Both the position numbers and the translations under genes were made by a program. From positions 36,474,383-36,538,382 of the forward strand of contig OX463814.1 in assembly GCA_949825045.1 (NCBI GenBank): a stretch of 64,000 nucleotides of DNA, written 5' to 3'. The DNA comes from Argyresthia goedartella. Its lineage: Eukaryota > Arthropoda > Insecta > Lepidoptera > Argyresthiidae. The notes beneath the pieces are model-generated. The model did no database searches, was not told the origin of the DNA, and saw nothing but the letters and a program-made list of their open reading frames with translations. Below, piece by piece: positions 10,100-20,100 of this stretch (its first letter is position 1; each line of letters begins with the position of its first letter).

Positions 10100-11570
10100 A
10101 AGGGCGGGTAACAAAAGGTTTAAAAATATTGTAAAACAAAACGATCTCTCTACATCAAGACAAACAAGAACAAAAACGAGTAAACATACAAACAAGATTT
10201 TATTCAAAAAGTATAATGATATCCTCAAACGATGTTTAAATAAAGCTCAGAAATTACATTATTATAAATACATAAAGGACCATAAGATAAATGTAAAGCT
10301 ACTTGGAACATAATCCCATTGTCAACTTCAAACGAAATTAAAACCATAATAATATTAATAATGACATATAATATTGTAATCCTAATCATATTTGGAATAT
10401 TCTCAATGATTATTTTAAAAACCTGGCATGTCCTTATAATAATGTATTGAATAATAATAATATCTTATCAATTAATAGCACAGAAATCAATCAAAATACA
10501 AAAATTTTAAGACTAGTTAGTGAAACAGAAATATATAACATTATTAAGTCCTTCAAAAACAGTAAGGCAAGGTCTTTGCCGTTATTATCACAATTAATGA
10601 TTATTTAATGAACCTGGCATGTCATTAAAACAGTAAGGGAGGGGTCTTCGACGTCATTATCACAAAAAATATAAAATGCATTAGCATATAAGACCTGCTA
10701 TCCTTGAAGGATTATTTAATAAAATTATTTAATAAATATCTTGTTTGCTGCAGGGTACTTCCCCGAAAAGCTAAAGCTAAAGCTTTTTAAAAAGGCGACC
10801 AACCTTGCAGTTATAGACCTCTTTTGTACCATTTTTTTCAAAAAAGCATGTATTTGTACGATTATTTGAAAAGGCATAATTAATACTGCACCTGGGGACA
10901 TTATAAAATGGCTGCAAACCCATAATTTACAGATTGATATTAAAAAAATAATTAAAAAAAACTTTCATACAATTCAAATGCGCATCCTATTTCTATTACT
11001 TATAACGATGAAAAAATTTCCGAAGTTGACAATTTTAAATTCTTAGGCATCACGATTCACAAAAATCTAAATTAGAAAAAACACGTAGAATCGGTGTGTA
11101 ACAAAATAAATCGCTTTGTGTACACTCTGTATAAATTTAGGCAAACTGTCTGTATTAAAGCCGCTCTAGCCTACCTTCCATGGTTATTTCTCCTCAGTAC
11201 TCAGTTGTGGGGAAATTTGGGCTTTCAAAACTCAAAAAAAGTGCGTAAGAGCAATCTGTAAGGTTAAATTTGCTGGAACCTGTAAACTACTTTTTAAAAA
11301 ACTCAACATTTTACCCCTACCATGTGCCTACATTAGAGAAGTTTGAATACTCATCGTGAATGCTGGAGAAACAGAAAGGCACAAAAGACAAAGAAGAGCA
11401 AAACACATGAACCTACTATGTCAACCTTTAAGGATTTAAGGACATATATAGGAAGAATATATTTAATACGTGTATTATTTTGTATCACAAGATGCCTGAC
11501 GACTTCAAAGTCTTTAAAAAATTATCTCACAAAGTGGCTACTACAATATTTTTTATAACATTAAGTTTTT
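10100..11570 (+). pseudogene. Decayed LINE ORF2 (CR1/Jockey-like)
   Basis: Pieces of one long ORF2 can be followed across frames. A linker region (KILFKKYNDILKRCLNKAQK, YYKYIKDHKIN) lies at about 10190-10300. NDYFKNLACPYNN and then ETEIYNIIKSFKNSKA lie at 10410-10570. The fingers and palm blocks are mostly missing. EKISEVDNFKFLGITIHKNL lies near 11010-11070, QKKCVRAICKVK and LLFKKLNILPLPCAYI at 11235-11335, and LYHKMPDDFKVFKK near 11475-11520. Order and content match the linker-to-C-terminus of the LINE found also at 20-22 kb and 49-50 kb. Numerous stops, frame changes and a large internal deletion make it non-functional. Confidence 0.65.
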
Positions 11571-11776
11571 ATAGAATGAGGAATATTTAGATTATAAAAA
11601 ATAACCAAAATAATGACATTTGAAATTTGTATTATATAAGAATTAAATGAACAACTACAATAATATGGCACTTACTCATAAGTTAAAACTATAACTATTA
11701 TTTTGCATGCTTATACATAAGCTGGAAACACTGAACATATTCTAATTTTATGATTATTTAACTGTTTTCTTGCAAA

Positions 11777-12239
11777 TAATAGTAGTTTATGTGACTGCTA
11801 GGGGCAATTAAAACTCTAGAGTGGGTTTATGGAATGATCCGAAGGCTATTTTCATAATAATATCACTCGAGATTTTAATGCCTAATTATGTGCAGTTACA
11901 TAAACTAGTTTGTCTACACGCATATCATAAGCTCTCTTTGATGTGTTCAGGAACCGCATGTTCGACCAGCATTGCGGCATTAATCAGTGCTCTATTGCTC
12001 AGCAGTTTAGCTTGTTCAGTAGTACCAACTTTACAGACAAACTAGGGGCGGCACCCAGGCGGGCGTCCATGTTCATAATTTGAATGTCATAATATGACAA
12101 ATTTTGGTACATTATGGTCATAATGTATCAATATTTAGATAAGAAATTAGTTTTTACCGAGAAATTTATCAATATTCTGGTCGTAACGTGCGGTTTTTGG
12201 ACGCAGTAAACAGGGTTTATGATACGTGTGTAGATAAAA
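11777..12239 (+). repeat. Palindromic repeat family, copy 1
   Basis: This is one of four copies (others at 38657, 42678 and 46986). In this orientation the unit starts TAATAGTAGTTTATGTGACTG and ends GATACGTGTGTAGATAAA. It consists of two consecutive long imperfect inverted repeats: hairpin I (arms around CATTAAAACTC), then hairpin II (outer arms TTTATCTACACAC and its complement at the 3' end). A small palindrome (TACATTATGGTCATAATGTA) lies inside hairpin II. There is no persuasive coding sequence; the 74-codon ORF at 11821-12045 is not preserved in the other copies. Confidence 0.75.
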
Positions 12240-12265
12240 TTCATTACAATTCATTTCAGTGTTTT

Positions 12266-12440
12266 GGATGACACGTTAAGCTGAAGGTCCCGGCTACTAT
12301 CGCTATGTGGTTGTGGTCGTAAAACCACTCCACTAACCCGCACTGAGCCACCGTGGTGGAGTATGGCTTAATCTTACTCGTATCTGGGTAAAGGCCTGTG
12401 CCCCTCGGTGGGGACATTAATAAGCTACATTTATTAACAT
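12266..12440 (+). repeat. Unclassified repeat shared with 9.24 kb, copy 2
   Basis: It matches 9235-9395 over its length with scattered substitutions and a short insertion (CACCGTGGTGGAGTATGGCTT, near 12342-12362) absent from the other copy. Confidence 0.55.
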
Positions 12441-12639
12441 GACTAGGGCAACAACAATATTTGTCACATAGTCACGCTTTTTCTCATACGGGGTGGCACA
12501 GTCGGGAGCGAGCCCATCGCTGAATGTGTAGATCAATATTTTCCACCACCGTTAGAACCTCCGTATTAAGTATCGTACGATGTCTTTAACTGTACCAATC
12601 GATAATTCTCGGTTTTAGTCCTGGAAACTTGTAATTTTG

Positions 12640-13080
12640 CACAGAGGTGTATCATCAAGAGTATACTAGTGGCTCTGTGAGCTGTAGACCTCACGATACA
12701 GGAAATCTGAATGGTTTATCCAACGCTTCATGGCTAAATGAAGACAGTTTGGGCCAAGTGGTGGATCAGGGTAGGTGAAGTTTATATATTTTCGTGTAAG
12801 TTTGAACATGTAAGTTCGTGTTAGTTTGAACCAGCGTTTTTTATTATTTCCCACCCCATCACACCCACTAAAAGGGTCGGGCCCCTTGCAGTTTATCGGA
12901 TGAACAAGTGAAATTAATATAAATACACATATTCCCGCTGCATCAATACCACGTAAAATCTTATGATGGTTACGTACATGGAGTATGAAAGAAGCCGTAA
13001 AAATAACTTTGTAACTACATTTTGCTATATTAAATCCAACCTATTGACTTTTCACTAAAATTAAATAACTTATGTCATTT
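12640..13080 (+). repeat. Unclassified repeat shared with 35.1 kb, copy 1
   Basis: Two blocks match 35125-35325 in the same order: TATACTAGTGGCTCTGTGAGCTGTAGACCTC near 12662-12692 and CTACATTTTGC...CTATTGACTTTTCAC near 13014-13055. Spacing differs between copies by a few hundred bases. No coding region is evident. Confidence 0.45.
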
Positions 13081-13426
13081 TTACAATCTTCACAAATCCA
13101 ACAACACCTTATTTGTCATCTATCAAGCCGTTTGGGCTGCAGCGGTTTTTTTAGAAGTTCCAACCCCATATGTCCGCCAGTTTGTAGAATTTCCAAAAAC
13201 TGAATTGACAAAAAAACTATTTAATTATCGAACCTGTTCACAAAAATTCACGAGAATCATTTGAGAAATGCGGCCTGTAGAGGATAACAACAGGACACAC
13301 ATTTCGTCCTGTCCCCAATCCTGAACGGAGACGTTTTACTCGCTCGGTCAATTAAGGGAAAAATCTGAAAACAGTCAATTCATTTACGATTTGATTTGAT
13401 TTACGATAAAGCTAAAATAATGGCAG

Positions 13427-13487
13427 AGCTTGTCTAGTTTAAAATGTCGCGCCCAGAGCTTGTCTAGTTTAAAATGACGCGCCCCCC
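13427..13487 (+). repeat. Tandem duplication, 30-bp unit
   Basis: The unit AGAGCTTGTCTAGTTTAAAATG followed by (T/A)CGCGCCC occurs twice back to back with a single mismatch. Confidence 0.85.
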
Positions 13488-14262
13488 ACTGAATCACACA
13501 TATCTTATCACAAGTTTTATGACAGTGTGGCGCGGAATTTTAGTTTAGAAAAGCTATACTGTTCGTATCTTTAATCAAACACAAACCACCTGGTGTTACT
13601 CACCTAAGGAACTGTTTTGTTGACTTACTTACTAAATTTATGCACAAACAAGAATCTTAAATCGTTGAAGTTCAAAAAGCTCTTTAATACCATCAAGTAA
13701 ACGTGAATGCGGAAAAAGAAATCAAACAAAAGTAACGACGCGCCTTTTTGCATACGGAGTGACAGAGGCAAAATTGCGCCCACGTCTAGCCCGGCTGTCT
13801 CAACTTTCCGTGAAAGGTGGCTAGGCCATCGCCGCAGCTATGGAAACATGAAGGTTCCTTCACCTCACGATGACTAGGGTTATCCGGATGAAAAACGACC
13901 GCTGCCTTACTGTAGTGAAATATCAGCGATGAATCTATGCTAGCCCTTTCAGGTGCTTAACTTTCTCATCTTTAAGTGAATTATCTCAGAAAAATACTTT
14001 AAGCACAAAATATACTTTTCTTGCGGAGTCTACTCACTGTTAAATTTACACAATATGTTTAAAGCATGAACATGTTTTAAGTGTTCTTCAATATGTTTTC
14101 AGGTAGCGTTCATTTGAGAATTACACGTAAACACTAGTTACTTCCTATATATCTGAAGATTAGTATGCATTCGTTTAAATTGCCTTACTTTGTTTCTAGT
14201 AGTACCAAATCATTGTTTGATTTATTTCCAAAAACACATAATATAGAGGGAAATATTAGACT

Positions 14263-14364
14263 GCACATCAAAAATACTTATTTGCACCGCAAATATCAGG
14301 GCAAAATGCTGCGGTAGCTTTTTCTGATCCTTTTTTGCTGTGCAAATCAGTATTTTTGATGTGC
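14263..14364. repeat. Inverted repeat, MITE-like
   Basis: The left arm GCACATCAAAAATACTTATT (continuing TGCACCGCAA) is complementary to the right arm ending GTATTTTTGATGTGC. Arms are about 30 bp with two or three mismatches and the spacer is about 43 bp. No target duplication is clear. Confidence 0.65.
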
Positions 14365-15362
14365 GATTAAATACTAGCCCAATATAAATAGTTATTTCTA
14401 TGTTAGTGGACATTATTCTATAAAGAATCATGGTGCATCCCGAGTAAAAGAAAAGGCTCAATTTTGCCAACATTAATTTTGTAACTTTTCGCAATAAATT
14501 TCTCAAAGGCTTAAAAAAACATTGATAGCCGAATACACAGAGCGCCGCTCCTTTGAGCAAGCGCCACTTAAATGTCAAACTGGCGCTGTCCTACCCAAGG
14601 GAGAGACAGGGACAGCATGACTGAGTGTCCGTCAAGATTTGAGTTGTCGGTTGCGCACCCGGGCGGGAATGTTCCTGAAAATAGAAACATTCGTCCACAA
14701 AGTGTACACGCACTTTTAAGCCGCCACGCCGCGTGACGTCGTCAGATAAAAACCGTTTCCATGACAGCCTATTCATCTTGAGGGCTTGTGTGTCAACCTG
14801 ATAATGACGCGACTCGCATCTTTTGAAGATAAATCCGCAAGAAACTGCGCGCCCTGTCGGCGTGACGAGGCTTTTGTGATTAGGAAAATTAACAAAACTC
14901 AAACAAAGATCGGGGTGGTGCTGTGTTGTGTTGTTGGTAAACAATTTCTCATTAAATCTTTGTTCTCATTGCGGCTGTCAGTCTGTGCCGACTGTCATAT
15001 TTTCAGTAAAGGAGAACGGGCATTTTGGTACTCGCTCCAATAGCAATAATCGTAGTATCGTTGAATCAATCAATCAAGATTTCTTAAATTTCTGTAACTA
15101 TTAACATTTTAGAAAACGTACTTTTTGACGTTGTAAAAGGTATTACCAAAAGGAACAACATATACTACAGCCACCAATCTCAATCCTTCAGAGATATAAA
15201 TATCATCCATGTTACGAACCTGCGTACTATTGCTTTCCTGTGAATTTTGAGTGGTGTTTACGGTCGTCGTCATAAGATGAATTCTGACTATAAGTACCGT
15301 AAATTCATTTATGTCAAGTGACATTTGTGAGGACTTGACTGTCAGAAGACAGATTTAGTGGC

Positions 15363-15570
15363 TTGACCAGCAAAGTAGTTGAGCCAGGTTTATCTGACCA
15401 CAGCCTTCAGCATGCTACACTTGATATAAAAATCATATCAAATCCACGTAGTATTTATAAACAAGTGAGAGACCTCAATAAATCAAATATAGACGAGCTC
15501 AAAGATTTTTTCAGTTGCGTATGTTGGGAGCAGTTACTCGATTTCAGATACGGATCAGTCTTTTACCAAT
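15363..15570 (+). pseudogene. LINE ORF2, endonuclease end (left part of split element)
   Basis: The frame reads ...VVEPGLSDHSLQHATLDIKI. The SDH motif is the last catalytic block of the APE-type endonuclease at the start of LINE ORF2. The frame continues into the linker (SIYKQVRDLNKSNIDELKDFF) and is then cut at 15571 by the terminal repeat of the Harbinger element. The linker resumes at 20101 in the same orientation. Confidence 0.7.
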
Positions 15571-16012
15571 CACCGGTATGCTTAGTGGAATCCTTGAAAG
15601 CTCCTCGACTCGGCCTTATCTAAAGGCGTCCTCAAGGAAATCCTCGAGGTTTCCTTGACATTCGTATGTTCAGTGGTTGACTTGGCTTTGGCTGAGGCCA
15701 CCTCGAGTAAGGTGGAGTCGAGATCTAGTCGAGGAGATACGTCATCTTTTTTTTTTACCCTGGCAGTACTGGCTGCAACGTTCCATTCTATGCAAGCTCG
15801 ATAAAGTTTTTTGATTGCTTTTGACAGTTTACGTTAATAATTGTTTGTAACGGATCGTAAAACGTATTTTTATTACAAAGCAAACAAAATAAACAAACGT
15901 CGTTAGTCATTACGTCGTTACTGACATACGGACTTCATTCGTTTAAAATTCATAAAAATTGTTCCTTGTTTTGTTGTTGTGTTGTGATTACGGATACCTA
16001 GCGGATAATACA

Positions 16013-18702
16013 ATGAGTGGGCGTGTACCGCGTATAATGTTCACGGAAAGTGAAAAATCGTGCCTGTATGAGCTTGTTTTAAAATACAAGCTCAATAATC
16101 GCGACAAGTGGTCCCGACGCCGGGAGCTTGGTCAAAAAACAACAAGCGTGGCCACGCTTGACGGAGGAGTTTAACTCCATAGAAACTAACCACCAAATAT
16201 GTTGATAACTAACTAAAGACCTACCTACTTAAAATTATAATGTCATCAGGGACCTGGGGAGATGACAAGAAAAGGGGCATGCATGGCTCAATCTTGTCAT
16301 TCAATTGTCATTATTTATTCTTTATTCAATGTGGGGTATCCATCGCATTAGTACAAACATATTTTGTCAAATAAAAGATAAAGATAATTTTTTTGATGTT
16401 TCCTTAATACTAAATACAATTTTTATGTAGCCCTGTGCTATGCTCTAATAGCGAAATAAACTTTTCTCTCAGATAACCATTTTCAACTTTATTGTCACTT
16501 TTTCAAAAGGTTTTGCTTCTTCAAAGTTCCAACCTACTCAATTTAAATTTAGCCACAATAACCTACTCTAACTTCACATGGGTCAACTATTTGAATAGGC
16601 AATTTGTATAAGTTAGGGATTATGGGTGTGAGGGTTACATATTGTCCATTTTGAATGTGTTAATTGTTTTTTTTTGTTTCTTACCTGCTTAGATGTATGT
16701 GAAATTTAATAATCATTCCTTTTTGTAGCGTAATGAAGCACAACTTAAAAAATGTTGGGACAATATGAAAACAAGAAGAAAACAAACATTACGAGAGGAG
16801 AAGAAGCAACGTATGAAAACGGGGGGTGGCAGCTACGACAACCCACAACCAGGTCCCTCATCAAAAGATGACGGTGCCAGTGCAGCTGTTGATGCTGCCA
16901 TCGATACTGTGGCTGATGCAGAAATGCAATTTGTTACGGACAGTGACAAGCCCCCGCCCAGTCCAATGCAATATATTGGTAAGAACACAATATTTACTTC
17001 TATGCAATCCTCAGTAAACTTCAAGGTATGTTTGTACTAATTTGTTTGTATATGTTTCAGTAGTGCAAATGGACTCTGAAGAGCCTTTTGCTCCTTCAGC
17101 ATCATTTGATGAGGGCCATGAAGAAATAAATGCTTCGGAGTCTGGTAGAGGTAGGTATATTATATTCATGACATGTGCTTGTTTTACTATGACTTGCTAC
17201 ACTCGTTTTTCCATACAAATTTTAACGACTTCTATAACCATACTGCAATTTTTTTCCAAAATTGTAGCATGTAGAAGTAGAAGTGTCAACGTCTAAAGCC
17301 AGTAAACAGCTTAAGAGCAATCAAAAAAAGATATTTTGTTTAAAACCAATGAGCTCATTTTGTTTAAATATGTAATCCTATAACTTTTTAGGGGACACAC
17401 AAGTCGCACAGCCTTCTGATGAAGGTTCCAGAGCCACTGTACCTGTGCCTGAACATACTTCATCGGCTGAAAGAGGTAATTATATCTACTATACTGCTAT
17501 TGTATCCTGCTATAAGGCTTCATCATCTCACTGCATTGACAGTAATGCTCACTCCCAGAAAAAAAATATATTTCTGTAAAACTGTTTCCTTAAATTGTGA
17601 TGAAATTTTACTTTTCAGTTGGCGTTAAGAGCAGACGCTCTGGAACTGGTTCCCGACTTGCTAGTTATGGAACCAGTCGCATTGAGACTAGTATGTCCTT
17701 TTTCATTTACCTTAGGCCCCGCAATCAAATTGCACAATAACCAAAGCTATTTTGTAGCCCTGCCGCCTGACCCTGAAAACAAAATGTTTGCCAAGTCCAG
17801 GTCAAGTGGCTTGCATCGATGACTATGTCCAACCCTATCATAAAATATAGATGTGATATGCTCTGCTTGTATGAGCAGCTGCCATTGAGGAGGAGGCTAA
17901 AGGATTTTGGTGTACCTACACTTTTTGTGTTGGTCTAGCAACCTGTCACAACTTTTAAGCATTGAAATTTTATTTACAAATTACAATTTAGTGTTTAAGA
18001 ATGAAAACAATAATGTATTCGTGAGCCTAGCTGTCCCAGGTCAAACCTAGCATTTAAATTAAATTGATTAATTAATTATTTTATTAATTAATAAAATTAA
18101 TAAAAATTAAATTAAACACATTTTTTACTAACTTTCTGTTTTATTTATACAATATGTACAACACCAACCTTAGTATCAATTAAAAATAATACATTTCTAG
18201 CGAAAAACATGTGAAACGCGATTCAATCAAAACGCGGTGAAAGCGCGCGAGAAATCGTTCCGATAAACTGGGTCAGAACTCATTTTTTTCCTATGCACGG
18301 ACTGGTTTTTGATAGCTCCACAGATACGTTCGTGTATGGGGTACCAACTGTAAGTACAAAATCGGCTCCCAACCTATATTTTTAGTTTAAAAGCGCCCAT
18401 CTCTATACGACCGGAAATCCGCCCGCTGCGGGTCGCTTGTCGGTCGACGCATTTTGCAAACTTGCCCGCTGCGGGCGTTCGACGGTCCAAAGGTTATAGG
18501 TACCTGAAGTCAAGCAATTAGAGAGGAGTTAGATGCTCGGAAGGAGATTTTTTTAAAAATTCAGAGAAGAGAAGAGGAACTACATTTATAAAAAATTCAG
18601 GAGCAGGAGTAGTTAGTTAAGGCTGCTGAGGAAAAATTTAAAAAAGCCCATTATGAGGCTCTTCTAGCTGAAGTTTTGTTGGAGCAGGTTAAAAATAAAT
18701 AA
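16013..18702 (+). pseudogene. Myb/SANT-like DNA-binding protein of Harbinger, decayed
   Basis: Exon 1 (from 16013) opens MSGRVPRIMFTESEKSCLYELV, the first helix of a Myb/SANT-like domain. One extra C in the CCC at 16113-16115 shifts the frame. Past it, the other frame reads VKKQQAWPRLTEEFNSI, the expected continuation. Exon 2 (16729-16978) starts RNEAQLKKCWDNMKTRRK, completing the domain. Exons 3 (17061-17150), 4 (17392-17475) and 5 (17619-17690) have GT-AG borders in matching phase and encode a Ser/Glu-rich linker. A last exon (about 18515-18702) encodes an Arg/Glu-rich coiled coil ending LLEQVKNK, but two in-frame stops break it. The exon 1/2 junction is not in clean phase. In related transposons this protein binds the ends and carries the nuclease into the nucleus; here it is very likely dead. 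Confidence 0.7.
17691..18514. other. Presumed last intron of the Myb-like gene
   Basis: Non-coding sequence between presumed exons 5 and 6. It contains a short AT palindromic stretch (about 18055-18115) and a GC-rich block with CCCGCTGCGGG twice (about 18421-18475). No separate gene is seen. Confidence 0.4.
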
Positions 18703-18711
18703 ATGTATATT

Positions 18712-19843
18712 TTAGCTGAAATGTCTTTGTATAAATGCTGCCCTAATTTCACTCCCCCGTTGATTCTCAGGAACGATTTCATGACTAACTGGTGGTATGT
18801 TCATTGGCTCTGGAAGCTCCTCATTAGAGCGAAGACTTATATTGTGCAATACAGCACAAGCAACAATAATGTTTGGGATATTCGTTATTTTATGTTGCAG
18901 TTTCCTGGCTAGACATGAGAATCTCCTTTTCAATACTCCATTAAGCCGCTCTATTATGTTTCTTGTGCTAATTTGAGCTCTGTTATAATCTCTCTGAGCC
19001 ATTGTCTGTGGATTTAATATTGGAGTATACATATAGGTGGTTTGAGCATATCCACTGTCTCCAAGAAGAATGCCCTGCAACTCTCCCTGCTCTAACCGCA
19101 TGCAACAATGACTGTTTGCAAATATTCTCGAGTCATGCACAGTCCCAGTCCATCGTGCAATAATATCGTAAATTTCCAGTTCCGGCCCACAGACTATTTG
19201 AACATTTACTGAGAATGTGCCTTTACGGTTCCGAAAAATCTCGCCTCGTTCTCTTGATGGACTTTTGATTGGTACATGAGTACAGTCTATGCATCCTATA
19301 ACGCCAGGGAATCTTGCACGACGATAGAATTTTCTTTTGATGTTGGGGAGTTCATTTGCTGGTGGAAATTTCACATACAAGTTCAATTTTGATGCAAGTA
19401 TCCTTGATATCTTTGATACTATTCTGCACACAACTGATTGACTTAGCTTGAGTAAATCTCCACAAACAATCTGAAATTACAAAACACAATACCCCATTTA
19501 AGTTTGAAATAAATAACGAATTGATTTTGTACTTCGCAAAATATTTAAATTACCTACTAACCTGATAACTTCCCGTTGCATAAAATCGTAATGCTATCAT
19601 AAGCTGCAGTATCGGAGCAATGGGAAGTCCTCTATTGTTTGCTTGTTGACTCAGGTCAAGCAGGGGTAGTAGAATGTTAATTACGGTCTCTTTCTTAAAA
19701 CGATATCTTCGTATAAATTCCGGTTCGTCATAAAACTCTAAAGGATTTTCTGCGTCACGTAAATAACGTCTTGCTGGGTAGGCTAGGTATTCATCGTCGT
19801 AAACAAAATCGATGAAATCGAGAAAATCGTCGAAATCGGACAT
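18712..19843 (-). CDS. HARBI1-like nuclease (Harbinger transposase), two exons
   Basis: Exon 1 is 19843-19562 and exon 2 is 19470-18712, joined across a 91-bp intron (19561-19471) with GT...AG borders. The join keeps the frame (GSYQ then IVCGDLLKLSQS) and gives 346 aa, close to the usual ~350 aa. The catalytic triad is visible: Asp156 in GCIDCTH, Asp232 in LLGDSGYA and Glu268 in IIERLNGVLKRRF, with 35 residues between the last two. The conserved VHDSRIF block lies between them at about 205-211. This nuclease would excise and insert the element with help from the Myb-like partner encoded to its left. The start at MSDFDDF is chosen over a Met nine codons earlier because of its acidic family-like N-terminus. 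The gene looks intact although its partner is broken. Confidence 0.85.
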
Positions 19844-20100
19844 TATTTTAATTAACTTGTCAAAGCACATACAAAACCGTCCTAATTTAGGAATGTTTAC
19901 ATGTCAAGGAAGCCTCGAGGTTCATAGAAACGTACCTTGAATTTGACAGTTCATTCCTCCACTCCCACTTCACTCGACTGAGGAAAATCCTCAAGTCGAG
20001 CCGATTTTGGACAACTGAGCATACCAATCTCTTGAGTGTGGTTGAGTTTAGGTCAATTCGAGGTGAAGTCGAGTGGAGGAAACGACTAAGCATACCGGTG

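Larger units (their letters stand above)
13081..15362. other. Mostly unassigned sequence
   Basis: It holds a 30-bp tandem duplication (13427-13487) and an inverted repeat (14263-14364), listed separately. ORFs at 14222-14578 and 14591-14944 (minus) lack domains. The last few hundred bases probably contain decayed LINE endonuclease leading into 15363. Confidence 0.4.
15571..20100. mobile_element. PIF/Harbinger DNA transposon inserted in a LINE
   Basis: This is a 4,530-bp element with inverted ends. Both termini read CACCGGTATGCTTAGT inward, and homology resumes further in around CCTCGAGG(T/C)TTCCTTGACAT. It carries the two divergently placed genes typical of the superfamily: a Myb/SANT-like DNA-binding gene (plus) and a HARBI1-like nuclease (minus). 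It interrupts a LINE ORF2 between the endonuclease and the reverse transcriptase. The usual 3-bp (TWA) duplication could not be confirmed: flanks read CAAT on the left and TTAA on the right. Confidence 0.85.

Noticed and set aside
14222..14944. Minus-strand ORFs of 118 and 117 codons
   Set aside because: No recognisable domain; one spans an inverted repeat. Length is not exceptional in AT-rich DNA.
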